64,000 bases of DNA from Siphonodentalium dalli. Taxonomy: Eukaryota > Mollusca > Scaphopoda > Gadilida > Siphonodentaliidae. The stretch spans positions 136,901,989 to 136,965,988 of the forward strand of contig CP136068.1 of the NCBI GenBank assembly GCA_032622095.1, given 5' to 3'. The notes under the pieces were generated by a model, which saw nothing but the letters and a program-made list of their open reading frames with translations, did no database searches and was not told the DNA's origin. Both the position numbers and the translations under genes were made by a program. Positions 1 to 12,689 of the stretch are shown one piece after another (position 1 is the stretch's first letter; the number at the start of each line of letters is the position of its first letter).

Positions 1-592
1 GCATTATGAAGGATGATGGAAGGGTGCCATCAACTATATTCTTCAACACAGTATTGTCCCCGCTCTGTGTCACTTGCATCTTACTGTGTTGTATTATATA
101 TAAGACCAAGCACACAATGCACTCATATATATTCTTATAAATAAATTATCTCTTAGAAAGTGTCCAGAGATGTCTTGCCTATTTATGCTGACAATTTATT
201 TTTATTCTTGTGGCAAAGGATTTGAGGGAGTGATTTGTTATGTTGACTAAGATGTTAATTTAGTATGTGAAACATGTATCCCGGGGGATGTATCGAGTGG
301 ACGGAGAAAGTGTTTTCTTTATCATCAGATTAACATAGTTTAAACTCCCAATTGTGATAAACCCGACCAGGAATTATAGAACAACCATCTTATATGCCCA
401 GCAATATTTAGCAAACATATGGACATGATAACATTGTTTAAATTTTTAAACAATACCACCCTATCCACATGTATGGCTAAACATATCATTGGCATAGATG
501 AGTTGATGTAGTTGTTACATTGATGCTGGTCGGGTTTCTCCAAATTTAATACTAAAACAGAATGATCCATAAGCTACGGTGGCTGGTTTAAT
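1..592. other. No gene seen
   Basis: AT-rich sequence without a coding-like frame. Short open frames here have no recognisable motif and no splice context. Nothing else is visible. Confidence 0.5.
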
Positions 593-612
593 ACATGGGA
601 AATTGTTTTTTT

Positions 613-740
613 TATTTCGTGGTCACGAAATACTAATTCGTGGCCACGAAATTACTAATTCGTGGCCACGAAATTACTAATTCGTGGCAACGAAATACTA
701 ATTCGTGGCCACGAAATAACTAATTTGGTGGCCACGAAAT
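613..740. repeat. Left TTCGTGGCCACGAA palindrome array
   Basis: About five tandem copies of a unit near 20 bp with a self-complementary 14-bp core (TTCGTGGCCACGAA), with minor variants such as TTCGTGGCAACGAA. It forms the subterminal part of the left inverted repeat. Confidence 0.75.
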
Positions 741-879
741 AACTGATTGACCTTTGCATATATCCCGATACCTTTACGGTATGGTTACACTTGATGATGT
801 TTTAGAAAAAATGCATATACGATCGCAAAGAGGCTACTATAAACTCCTTATGGCGGATGGGACCCGGGCTTTATGGGAA

Positions 880-1640
880 TATGAACGTCCGATATAAACT
901 AGCCCAGAGAGAACGAGGAAACACGGGTCAGATGGCTCCAAGACAAACTAAATATGCATTAGTTTTTACCACAAGGGATCGAAAGGGAATGAGATTTCAC
1001 TCGGCATATTGGCCGATTGAAGTCAAATAAGGGTTTTGTAGGGTGAGCCCAAAACAAACTTATAAATATTCACCCTTTCAACCATACCCGATCCAAAATG
1101 GTCGCCGCTCAGAAGGGGTCAAATAGGGTACACATTATTTCTCGGTCACTTGACCGATATAGATCAAATAAAGGGTGGTGTACGGTGGCTCGCAAAGCAA
1201 GCTAAATTTTCACACCTTCAGCCCATTCGAGCTAAAATGATAACTGATCAGAGGGGTCCATATATGGTACCATGCAATGCCCCCCCCCCCACCATTTTAG
1301 GTCGAATACAGTGTGTTGTATGGTGACCCCTGAGACAAACTAAATATTCACCCGCTTTCACCATCCCCGATCCAAAATGGCCGCCCAGATGGTTCAAATA
1401 TGGCACCTATACAATTTCTCGGCCCCCTAACCGTTTGATGTGGTATAATTGGTGCTGTAGGGTAGCCCCAAGATATACTGAATGTCGTGGGTGCCATAAG
1501 TGACACCCCCCCCCCCCAGAACGGCGGCAACTTTTGAACGGGTTGGTGAAAGGGGTGATTACTTAATTTGTTTTACGGGCCACCCTACAACACCCTTTAT
1601 CTCAAATCGCCGTGGCTCATGCCAAGATGGTGGACAACTA
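880..1640. repeat. Degenerate tandem repeat, period about 140 bp
   Basis: Four to five diverged units share the order: GTCAAATAAGGG, TGTAGGGTG, AGACAAACTAAATATTCACC, CCCGATCCAAAATGG, GGGGTCAAATA and CTCGGCC. Units start near 880, 1013, 1150, 1290 and 1434. Two poly-C runs interrupt the later units. The array forms the interior of the surrounding element. Confidence 0.55.
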
Positions 1641-1703
1641 CAACCAAATCATCTCTATCCGCTTCCATTACAAGAATGGGACTGACGATCGTATATCACA
1701 ATT

Positions 1704-1790
1704 AGTTATTTCGTGGCCACGAATTACTTATTTCGTGGCCACGAATTACTTATTTCGTGACAACGAATTAGTATTTCGTGGCCACGAAAT
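1704..1790. repeat. Right TTCGTGGCCACGAA palindrome array
   Basis: About four tandem palindromic units, in inverted orientation to the array at 613-740 and followed by an A run and TTCCCATGT, matching the left end in reverse. Confidence 0.75.
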
Positions 1791-1811
1791 AAAAAAAAGA
1801 TATTCCCATGT

Positions 1812-4800
1812 CCTAAAAGTTTTGACTGACACTTACATAAATATGACTCACAGAATTGTTAGCACACAACTCCGTATTATGCGGTACTTCGTCCTGGCAA
1901 TAAACATTAATTTTGTCAATTGATGAAAAAACAACATCAATCAATTTTACAACGACATCCTGAAACTTTAGTCTTGATAAACATTACATTTGTAGAATAG
2001 TGGACATTATCACTGAAGCACGCGATTGTGATGTATATGATTGATGTGAACCACATTTTTATCAACTACTGTATCTGGTGGCCTGACTATATTGCAAGTT
2101 AATTTGGTAAAATCACATGTAGTTACGATAGATTACATGTAATAGCCATGCATATATGATAGCCATTAAGTTCCACCACATTTGAGTAAATTGTCAAACT
2201 CTCTATAGGGTCCAACGTTAGTTTTGTTCGCAACTGTAGTACACTACCCGCGGAGACTTATCTGACGACACCATTCTCAAAAATACATTTCAGAGTTATA
2301 CTTGACATATGTGCATAATTTCAACTCGCACAATTCATGAAAAAGCTAATCGTGTTAGTTAATATCTGTATAATCAGGAAACGCTCTTTAAATTATTAAA
2401 ACCGTCCAAACTATTTGTTTCCACTAAAATGTCAGAGTGAAAACAAGTAGACTCTGAAAGTAGACCGCAGTCCACCAGAAGGTTAGTTATGAGGATTAAT
2501 ATTTGTATAATAAGGAAACGCTCTTTAAATTCTTAAAACAGTCCAAAAACACTTTTTTCCAATAAAATTTCAACTGGACACAGGTAAACTCTGAAAGTAG
2601 ACACGCTATTGATAAATAAACCGTTCGCATGTCGTTTTACACAATCCGAAATTGCGCGACCGTTGTTTTCGACCAAAGGAATATGACTTGTGAAATCATC
2701 GAGGGTGGGGGTAGGGTTAGCTTTTCTGCGATATCTTTACCAAAAATTGATGTATCGAAGTTTTGTTTGTGGCATATTATCAAGATATCCTTGTAGATTG
2801 GTCATGTTCATCTTTATGTGATTTAGCTGATTTTAAGAATATACAATACCTTAATATTTGGGAAATAAAATTGAAAATGCAGTCATAAATACAATTAATC
2901 TGATGATTTTATGATATAATTCCACATTAAGATATGTAATTAAGTAATTTGTGGCAAGATCTTTCCATGTTTTTCGATTTCCAAGAACAAAGAAAGCCAC
3001 TTACCGAACTTGCTATGCGTAATAGCATGTTTTTATTACCAGGTGGACAGGAAAAAAATAGAGGGGTACACAAACAAAAGCCTCACAAAAACATGTTTCC
3101 ACTAAAATATCAAGCTGGAAACAGGTAGATTCTGAAAATAGACACACTGGTGGTATAGAAACCGTTCTCATATCGCTTTTAACATTCCGAAAACGCGCGA
3201 CCATTTTTTTCGACATAAGGAATCCGACTATATGCTAATTCTGTTTTCTAAAATTACTCTCACAAATGATTTCTTGTTCTTTTCTAGCGAGCTCTATTTT
3301 CAAGTCAGGCGTTCGACACATACCAATACAACCAGACATTAGAAGTCATATCTGAGATGGAAACAATACCAGAAGGTCACATGTACCTGGTTGTTACATA
3401 TGTGAGTTTATTACACGCTTAATCCTAGAATATGCAGTTCATGCTCTTCCACATTTACAAATCCGTATACTATGTAACATTATTACGTTACATACGCATG
3501 CACCCCTTTGCTGTCATGTGACATAAATGACGTTCCCAGCAACCATGAAACCGGAACTATAGAACAAAATCATCATCACACATTATCACACTGGATAAAA
3601 CAAGCCAGGTGTGTGCCTGAATAAACCTTGTAAGTCTGTTATTTTTAATTCAAGGATTCTAGGACGAGTGTCGTGTTAATGTGTTTGTCGTTACGGCACT
3701 AAGTCTTGTGCCCTCGCGGAAGAATATAACTAGAGGCTGCGCAGGCTAATCGTTGCAATACGCCCAAATACCAACATAATTATGTAACAATCGTAATCTC
3801 GTTCTACCCTTCCGCGCTAGCACTCCTGCCGTATACCAACAAATCCATTAACACACTCCTGTCGTACCAACAAATCCATCCACACACTCGCTACGTTCTG
3901 TGTATTTATTATAATCGTGTTACTCGAATTACAGTGTTCTTGCTGTTCTATATTTACAAATACGCATTCCGTGCGCATTCCGTTGACGTCACACGATATA
4001 AATGACGTTCCCCTCAACCATGAAATTAAATGCACAGGCCAGGTCTAAAGACGCCGCGGTTTCCCCGTAAACCATGCAATATTGATTCGGCGGATTAATA
4101 CTATTTCGAAAAGTCGCGCATGACATCAACACCAAAATTGAAGAATGCAAAATTATTTCTTGGTCCGTTAAATTATTGTCCAACTTCGTTGCACTAACGA
4201 AAATTGACACAAAAACAAAGAGGCAAATTGAGGTACTATATTTTCCGTTGACAGCCCGGAGCGGGCAATACTATTGTATACGGTTATGAAGCGTCTCAGT
4301 CAGCGCTGTAAATGTATTCATTTTGCAGCTTTTTTAAAGGATCTTGATTTGTTACAAAGGCACAAAGCTCTAGTTTTTTTTCACGTGGTATACAAGATCT
4401 TCAATTCGAGATGTTGGGATATAATATTTTACGACCTGTGTTAAGGGGTGTGGTTTTTCTGTCTGCCAAGGACTATTTTCTACCAGAAAAAAAAACGTTC
4501 GTAAACGTCTCATTTATCGGAATGTTCCATCTGTATAAATGTAATTTCTCCTTACTTTATTTATGAAAGATTAAAATCCTCGATAGTATATCTAGACTGC
4601 GCATATTACATTTGACCATTGGAAATATACTATTCGGCTCAATCTTTAGTCATTCTATGACTTGCATTTATGGTTTGCTTTGCTTTAGTCAAAGTTATGG
4701 TATATGAATAAGTTTTAAACATCGTGACTAATATTAGACATGTTTAGCCATAACTTGTTAGTAGAGATGTGTATTACGATGATATTGGTATGAATATATG

Positions 4801-5250
4801 CACATGGCGGGAAAGGTCAAGCGATTTTACGTCACCAAATACACACGTTTATAGATATCGACCCAATGTGTAGCATTCCTGTAACCAATAGTGTGTGGTG
4901 GTAACAATCGGCCCACAATACGACCACGCGTACGCTTAATTGGTTTTAATCAAAATATGATGACCCCGTGCAGGTAATCCCATTGCCACACTGCTTACAC
5001 AAAGCCCTTCCTTTTTATTGCGCGTTTCGAATGCTACGCGTTTGGCTGCTTTGGCGGGGGAATGTGGTCACTTGAGTCAAGTAACTTCCGTTGGCAATGG
5101 TAACACACTTTACCAGTTACACGTACATGTGGCTAAACCTGGCCATTTGCTTTGTTACAGTCTAAAGTGTTGTCATTCTAATGATAACATGTTTGACTAA
5201 GTAAAGTTGACTTACATGTAGTTGAGCAAAGTTTTTACTCTTTTTTTTCA
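1812..5250. other. Gene-poor stretch
   Basis: No convincing coding exon. The stretch holds the diverged repeats listed at 2371-3232 and otherwise AT-rich unique sequence. Small open frames lack motifs. Confidence 0.45.
2371..3232. repeat. Three diverged direct repeats
   Basis: Segments near 2371-2470, 2506-2692 and 3095-3232 share AAGGAAACGCTCTTTAAAT (first two), TCCACTAAAAT, AACAGGTAGA and CTCTGAAAGTAGAC, and the last two also share CCGTTC and GCGCGACC. They look like old copies of one repeat. A weaker relative (ATTGCGCGACA) occurs near 10290. Confidence 0.5.
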
Positions 5251-5437
5251 GGACGAGGCATCGAACAAACTGGGTAACTTAGTAGATTATTTCACGGAAC
5301 ATTTCGAAAGTAAGCAAATTAGTGAGCTCGGCTTGCGTGACGCCTGGGTGTTGTGTGGAATTAAAGGAGGTGAGTTCTTGCGCATGTTCAGAGAAATGTT
5401 GCGACTAACTGTCGACGAAATATGTAAAACCAAGTAA
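5251..5437 (+). CDS. Possible coding exon of unknown gene
   Basis: A pyrimidine run ending in TTTTTTTTCAG at 5250 looks like a splice acceptor. The open frame after it runs 61 codons (starting DEASNKLGNLVDYF) to a stop at 5437. A strong donor-like AG|GTGAGT sits inside near 5369, so the exon could instead end there. I do not recognise the family. A second short frame at 5018-5200 could be an upstream exon, but nothing confirms it. Low confidence. Confidence 0.22.
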
Positions 5438-5676
5438 TGATATAAGAAACATGGTCGAAATGCGAAGGACAGGGCCGAATATATAAGTATGGCTGAAACA
5501 TATGCTAATAATCTACTAACATCTACTAGCCCTTATATATATTATATGGATTATCCCACCCAGTAATAACAGTGTATACTGAACTGGTCTATTATATACA
5601 GTTGGATGGGTGCTCGGGTTCTATGAGCAGGCGACAGACAGACGAAAAGATCAAAATTATTTATATTATTTATTGG

Positions 5677-5733
5677 TGAAATGTTCAGATAACAAGTTCA
5701 ACAAACAACCTTTTGAACTTATTATCTAAACAT
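5677..5733. repeat. Short hairpin, TTCAGATAA-type foldback
   Basis: Inverted repeat around AAATGTTCAGATAACAAG and its complement TTATTATCTAAACAT. Related hairpins lie at 48755-48800 and 61612-61672, and single arms near 49545, 54310 and 62845. Confidence 0.5.
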
Positions 5734-6384
5734 GTCATACGGGAACTACTCGTCTATGAGTATTTAGTATATATTTACACACTAAGTGTTATTATCACTA
5801 AATCCAGCATTCTGATTGGTCGGCGCCCACGTGGCTATAGTTGCAGTTATTTCTCGGTGAATGCGCAACAGCTTATAACTGCAAGCTCATAACAACATCG
5901 ATACATCATTTGGGGTTGGAAAGACGAACGCGTAATGTTTTGGGCGCATTTGGATTCGCGCAGGATTGACTTAATAAATCATCGGGTTTCAATTGTTCCT
6001 GTTAACTTTTGCCAAGGGTGCTATGGGATATTTTGGGCTTGTTTTGTCACGATACATTTTTCGATTTAAATACATTTACAAAAGTGGCTTTTTCGCTAAA
6101 TGTATATAAATATAAGGATTAACTGTCATGTGGACTGTTTTTATGGAGATGTAACCGTGAGGTAAGTGGTCATAACTTGTATGCAAACCCCCCACCCCCC
6201 CCCCCGAATGCAAACAACTTTCGGGTAATGTTTTGTTTATTTGGGAAATAAAGACTATTTAAAAAAACAAGTTGCTAATTGCTGTTCTAAATCGGTATTT
6301 TCATTATGCAGGGCGCACGATGTTCGAAAAGTTCACCTTAGGCAATCCAGCATCGACCACCGTTGACTTATATTGGACACCCCT
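5734..6384. other. No gene seen
   Basis: Unique sequence with a poly-C run near 6188-6206. No coding frame or recognisable repeat. Confidence 0.45.
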
Positions 6385-6890
6385 GGTTACTGCTATTACT
6401 GGGTCACCATGCTAACGAATATATCCAGGTGAATTCCATTATCGCCGTGTCAGTGTGCTGACGTCTAATGGACTCCAGATATCATGTTATTACGTCGCCG
6501 TGGCAACGGATTCTCTGAACGAAGTCCTTCATCACTCAGTGTGCTGACATCTGATGAACACCAGATATCCATGTTATTACTGGGTCACCATGTTCACGGT
6601 TATATCCATGCGAATTCCTTGATCGCTCTGACAGTGTTCTGACGTCTTATGGACGCCAGATATCATGTTATTACTGGGTCGCCAGGGTAACGAATTCGCT
6701 TCATTGAAGGAAGTCCTTAATCATTCAGTGTGCCGACGTCTGATGAACACCAGATATCCAAGTTATTACTCGGTCGCCATGGTAGCGGATTCTCTGAACG
6801 AAGTCCTTCATCACTCAGTGTGCTGATGTTTAATGAACCCAAGATATCCATGTTATGACTGGGTCGCCATGGTAACGGATTCTGATAACT
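6385..6890. repeat. Tandem array, about 90-bp unit, five to six copies
   Basis: The motif CCAGATATC recurs near 6475, 6561, 6656 and 6750 and as a variant near 6839, spaced 86-95 bp. Each unit also carries TGTTATTACTGGGTC, AACGGATTCTCTGAACG and CAGTGTGCTGACGTC. Alternate units differ in the part between, which suggests a higher-order two-unit pattern. Confidence 0.8.
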
Positions 6891-6910
6891 AAAGAGTATT
6901 TTGAAGAAAT

Positions 6911-6930
6911 GTTGTTGTTGTTGTTGTTGT
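6911..6930 (+). repeat. (TTG)n microsatellite
   Basis: Uninterrupted TTG repeat just after the 90-bp array. Confidence 0.85.
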
Positions 6931-9010
6931 ATCTTGATGATATGGGGACCGTCTGATCGGATTGAGTACCTTTAAATTTATTAATAATTTCAGACTGGCC
7001 ACGGGGGAGGAACCAGGAAACCGGTTCGACCATGGTCTGGCAACTTTGAAATTGAACATGGAAATGGCAAATCATAGCATCTAGATTGGCTTTCCAACGT
7101 TTGAAAATTCCAACCTGACACACCCACTATGATATAAATATTTCCAAATTTTGACCGGACGTTGAAAAATATGCAAATGTTTGTCTAAAAACATCAAATT
7201 TCCTACTGGATACACAATTTTTGGAATATCAAACTACAAGAACAATTTCAACTTATTTTTGGTGTGAAATATGCAACTAATGTTTTGTCAGGTCAGGTCA
7301 GATATGAACATTTCCAACAGTTAAAATTGTCATGAAAAGTTGAGGTTACGCCCCCCCCCCCCCCACCTGTCGCCTCGTTCCTGATGTCAGGCTAATAACT
7401 TCCAAGTCATAACGGTTTCTGAAGGCTCTTTCTAAAAATAGTGAAACAAGCAGAAACGTTGTTACGATATATGTACACACTCAAACATACACAATTTCTT
7501 GTAAAATGTGTAACATTTGTAATAGCCTCATCTCATGTTTTTACGATGAACTTATATGTAGGAGTATAATTATGTTGGTTTTGAAGAGGTAAAGGGGTAC
7601 TGTACTCAAATATTGTTGTATTGTTGTTGGTTTCTATATTCTCTGCTTCGTGGAATATAGGGTAACTAGATATCCATTATGTCACTGTCTGTGGACAAAT
7701 TAAGTGACAATCGGCAAACCTCGTCAGATTCCGTACCGTTGTGCTAATGGAAAATGTTGTCGGACGCACGCACACGCGCAGACGGACGGACGACTAGGCC
7801 TAAGAGGTCATATATAGATCGAGGAGACCAGAATGTGTCTACTATCTACGATGTTACAGATGGCAGATTTATAAGCTGGAATGCAAAAATTTAACGCTCA
7901 TCGTCTGAGATATTTTGTACAGTTTTCCGGCAAATGTATCAAATAAAGGTTATATTATAAAAGTCCCAGATAGTCATTAATTTTATTGTATAGTCAGTGA
8001 GTAGCTTGTGTTCACGCCCCCCCCCCCCCCTCCCGCGTACCAACACTATTTTTTACTCGATGTGTGCCACGCATTACCCGATCCACTATCCGTCAATTAA
8101 ATTGATTATGTCTTGTACATGGAAATTCGTAACTTAGTTTATGGCTGAAGCCATAAATTCAATTTATATTAAAAGATAAAATTAGATTTTTTTAAAGATA
8201 ACCTGAACGTTTACAGATGACATCTTCGACACAAATTAATTAATTTTCTATATATTATCGAGATTAGATGGTTGCTATTAGTATTTACCCTGAATTTATT
8301 AACATTGGCGTACAGTTTCTCTTTAACAGACCATTTTCTCTGATGTGATTTTCTGTTATACTATACTGGAAGTCTGTGATTCGATGTTCTAATCTGTTAT
8401 TTAACTTGTAAGTGGCCAGGGAAAAATCTGCAAATATGTTTGACAGACAATATGCCCGTATCATTAACAGCGTATGCATAATATGGATCGCTGCGTTTAA
8501 CTATGAGAATAGCCCAGAATACATATTATGACAAGTTCTGCAATTAAAACAGGTACATTGTTCGAAATGCGACGATCGATTTAGAAGGATGATATCGACA
8601 AACAAACTTTGCTTTGAGAAGTTGGTAATTAACCTCTGTGAAATCTGTGTTGAGAATTTAGTAATTGAGATGTGTGTAATCTCAAATAATTGCACAAACA
8701 TGGCCCGTTTGCTTCTCGGGTATTTTGTGTACACAATATAGTAGTATGTATATAGACATATCGGTCGATAAATAAAGGAAATATCAGTCACAGGGGTCCG
8801 TGAACATTTATAGACATATTATGGACTTATTCGGGTGCGTGGAAGTTATAAGGTAGTACTGAGCCACTATGCCAACCTGGGGAATGTAGCATTGTACTAA
8901 CATCGCCGAAAATTAAAAAGAAATCGACGATACCACTCCATAGAAAACATCGTCTTAATTACGCTCAATTGTAAATATTTACATCTGATTCGGGACGCAA
9001 CTATCGGGTC
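6931..9010. other. Gene-poor stretch with poly-C runs
   Basis: No coding exon recognised. C homopolymers occur near 7350-7364 and 8017-8031. Short open frames have no motif. Confidence 0.45.
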
Positions 9011-9210
9011 CTACTAATCAACGAACACAAACGAACATAAACAAACACAGGTCCAAAAGGCGGAATAGCAGGGTGAAATTGGGTTTGTGGGTGCGTGGGG
9101 GTCCATTTCATGTGCATGTGGTGTTATTTCCAACTTTGATGACTTATTGTTTGAGTTATTAGCGTTATTTGAATACAAAGCTACTAAACAACGAACACAA
9201 ACGAACATAA
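9011..9210. repeat. 30-bp direct repeats 170 bp apart
   Basis: The segments 9011-9040 and 9181-9210 are direct copies with one mismatch, containing ACGAACACAAACGAACATAA. They bracket 140 bp of unique sequence. Either a local duplication or the flanks of an insertion. Confidence 0.7.
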
Positions 9211-11239
9211 CATTGGCCCTATAGCACTAAAAGGCGTTAATCAAAGTGTTAATTAACTACCACACTCTACGGCTTATACTCTGGCTCTTTGTTAATTACA
9301 CAATACTGAGTTGTTTTGACTTTCTTTAGCTCCCCTCAGTCTTTATCTGGGCTTGGGGAAGTCAGTCGGATTCTTAGTTATATATATATATATATTTTTT
9401 TTTTAATAAGTTGCACGATTTATTACGTTAAATCCCAATAATTTAAGGAAATCCAATTCAAATGAAGTGCCTATTCTGCATGATTGGACCGCTTTATCTG
9501 CACTGGGATCGTACAAGTTTTCAATACTAGCAAGCAAAATTCAACAGTTCCGAAATGTTGTACGAATAACAATTGTTAAAGCCTTAACAACAATAATATA
9601 TTAGAAAACAATTGGAAGGCAAAATAATTAACTGATTTGACAGACAATTTAAATGAGATAGTGACTGACATTAGTGACAAACTGCGTGACGTTCGAGGAG
9701 CCCTCGGTGGTGGTGGTGTGGCAGGAATGTTTCCTTATCAGATATTGTATCTTCTTTGAGTCAGACACGAAATTTGGACAAACATGACAACAGAACATCG
9801 AGACAGACGGGTGCAAATACTTCTTAATTATGTGAGAGACAATTCCAAACTTCAAACTTCAACTGATAGACAATTAGCAATATCTGATCCATCTGTACCA
9901 ATTTTCCTACGTATCTTCTAAGTTGATAAGAAACTCTCTTTATTACTGATCCCATGCAAAAAAAATGCCGTGCACAATATGTGACCAACCATCTCTCAGA
10001 TATTCGATTAGATAATGATTTTTGTGTTGTAGAGTATTTCAATTTACAAGACCGTGATGTAAGATTCCATTTCAGCTTTCAGCCAATCGAACAAATACAT
10101 GGTGATACTAACCGAGGAGGATGAAACTAAATAAAAACGCTTGGAACGCGAAAATAATATGTTCAATTGCAGAAATGTTGAAATCGCAAGCATTTTCAAA
10201 CGCCACTGCACAGAATTAAACTCTCAATTGCATTAGATTCTCGACAAACGAGTGATTATAGCTTACAGAAAAAATCCGAGATTGCGCGACATACTTGTTC
10301 CATAAAAGTGCGTCATGTTGAAAAATAATTAGCAGTACTTCTCATAATCGTTCATGTATCAATGACAAAATCGCGACCCGATTTCAAGGTTGTCCTAAGT
10401 GACCTTTTTGGTGAAAATGAGATATTGGTATCGTTGAAAGCAGAATTTCATAGCGCTTCTAACGGTGGAAACGGGAAGTTCCTAATTTCATTTCTCGCGA
10501 AGATATCAGGCATTCTTTTTTGTCCGTTTTACTTGAAATACAATGTATTTAACTTCCAGGTTGTCACATCTCATTTTAAGCATTATAGCCTTATTTCCAC
10601 TTTGAACTGGAATTAATTGAATACTATTTTAGCGACATAGGACATTGTGGAATTGAAGATATGCTTGGAACAAAATAGAATTGTGGTGGGTAAGCACATG
10701 CAGTATTGCATAATTATAGGACAACATGGAATTGAATTGGGTTGTTATTGCTAACGTATATATTTATATAATATCAGCATATACATGTAATATGATTGAC
10801 ATCAGTTCTGTATAATTATAAATTATCCGTACGTGCCATGGGCTGGGATGACTGTAGCCCTCCCAAGACATTTGAAATTTGGACATTTTCGGGAAAATTA
10901 CGTAAAAATGCATGTGATTCGGTGGGGTAATTTCAGGATTGTTTTTCATATTTACGGTCGAAATATACACAATTTTGCATGTATTTTAATATATATGTAA
11001 CAAATATAGGATACATACCACATAGTTAATCGATCTACATAATAGCAGACCCATAATACAACTTAGTTCGTCGGCAGGGTTGTGGCGAAGGTATCCTGAA
11101 TTTGGAGGGGGGTCCCAACTTCCCACATAAGAAATTCCGATTGCTCCACCAGTCATAGTTTCCCAATGTGTATCCCTCTCATGTCCCCATTTTTCATAAG
11201 TATTTAAATTATATGGATATTGATATTTGATAGACGTAG
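9211..11239. other. No gene seen
   Basis: Mostly AT-rich, with a (TA)n tract followed by a T run at about 9379-9404. No convincing exon. Confidence 0.4.
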
Positions 11240-11454
11240 AGCACAGTAGCATGTTATATATACTTGTCTCCGAGACTTGTCTAGCGTTGCCCTTCTGTAT
11301 ACCCAGGCTATGGTCTTACAATCTCGTCCAAATACGGATACGATAGGCGAGAATCGCATGCGTTTTGATATGTCGATGCCGTCTGGAGAGTTTGGCGGGA
11401 CCAGCATCCCGTCTCGATTTGCTCAGTCTACCCTTGATGCTATAAAGTGGTAGC
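11240..11454 (+). CDS. CpG-rich coding-like short frame, unknown
   Basis: A plus-strand frame reads through a CpG-richer patch and ends with TAG at 11452-11454. An internal ATG near 11308 gives about 46 codons (starting MVLQSRPNTDTIGENRMRF). Composition differs from the AT-rich surroundings, which is the only reason to list it. I recognise no family, and no clear splice site or promoter defines it. Confidence 0.15.
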
Positions 11455-11938
11455 CGCGGGCGCTTATATATAGAGTTGTTTTTATGAGCCATCAGGCCCC
11501 CGCGGCAGCGGTCGCTGGCGCGACCTGACTGCCTCGATATCAATTTGAAAAAGGGGTGACGTTGCTTAGCGCTTCAATAACAGTTTGAATTTTGTGTTTC
11601 CGAACAGGTCTTAGACAGTGTCGTCCGCCTCCCCCAAGCCCACCCACCCTAAAAGTGATTTTTCCTATAGTGTTTTTGAAACGTGTCTCTTTGTGGTGTC
11701 ATTCTTTTGGTATGATTTTTTACTAAATAACGGGTATGTTAGAGTTACATTTCTTTGAATTTTACAATCGAAACATATTCGCATGCGATGCTGAGTCACG
11801 CGGGACACGGCAAACTAAATCGCGCGCAAATTGGCTTGCGATTTTTCAGCATCCCACCCCATTTGGCATGCGATAGCGTTTGTACTAGGTGGTATACCTG
11901 GGAGAAATTGCTCTTTGTAAATACCTGGGACTAAAAAG

Positions 11939-12630
11939 ATGAATCTATACTATTGCTAACGCCCGTAGATATCATATTCCACCAGTTCAAAACCTGGGAA
12001 CTTTTTGATGTTCTGATCCGTTCTGACGGGGAACTTTATAACATTGAACAAACATGACGGGAAATATATTCTTTGTCAATACCTGTTCCTCAATAATCTA
12101 CTTCACATTAGGGGGTGGTCCCAGCTCGAGATTTCATTGATTTTTTTTTACTTTTGTGAGCCAATATCGTAATAAACATTGCAAATAATAATCCGGGAGA
12201 AATTCCGTACTATTTTATGTTATGCAAAGCAAAATCGGTCACAAAGTCACTTTAAACGTGTAATTTGGAGTTAGAACCTTCACCTACACTACAGTGAAAT
12301 ACATTATTAAGGAACAGGTAATAACTAAGAAATATATTATTTGCCTGAAAACTGCACCAAAATATCTCGATGACGGGCCTACTAGTTTTTTAATTCCGGC
12401 TTATCGGTCATCTATAACATTACTTCGTAACTCATCAGATAGTCAAATAATGGAATTTGGGTAACCTTATTCTACGAAATCGTGAATATAGAAACCAACA
12501 ACAATATTTGAGTACGGTATATGTGTTTTCAATGCTATACACTTCCCTGTCACAACATCAAAAAAGTGCCCGGTTTTTTTACTGGTGGAATATGATTTCT
12601 ACGCGGGTGTTAAACAGAGTAGAAATTCAT
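11939..12630. mobile_element. Long-TIR MITE, copy A (diverged)
   Basis: Ends are inverted copies: ATGAATCTATACTATTGCTAA, then ATCATATTCCACCAG, then AACCTGGGAACTTTTT on the left, with the complement on the right (GGTGGAATATGATTTC to AATTCAT). The left half also matches the copy at 36983-37474 along CAATAAACATTG and AAGCAAAATCG. This copy has extra, unrelated sequence in its right half. Confidence 0.6.
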
Positions 12631-12689
12631 AATATGATCAAGTTTCGTCTAATGAAGCTAACGGGTGTCTAAAAAACCTTTTTAGTAGT

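Larger units (their letters stand above)
593..1811. mobile_element. Non-autonomous DNA element with palindrome-array TIRs
   Basis: The two ends are inverted copies of each other. The left end reads ACATGGGAA followed by a T run and an array of TTCGTGGCCACGAA palindromes; the right end carries the same features in reverse complement, ending in TTCCCATGT. Between the arrays lie about 0.9 kb of degenerate tandem repeats and no transposase. The structure is directly visible. Assignment to a superfamily is not possible because no target-site duplication is clear. It could also be a composite of tandem repeats rather than a transposon. Confidence 0.5.
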
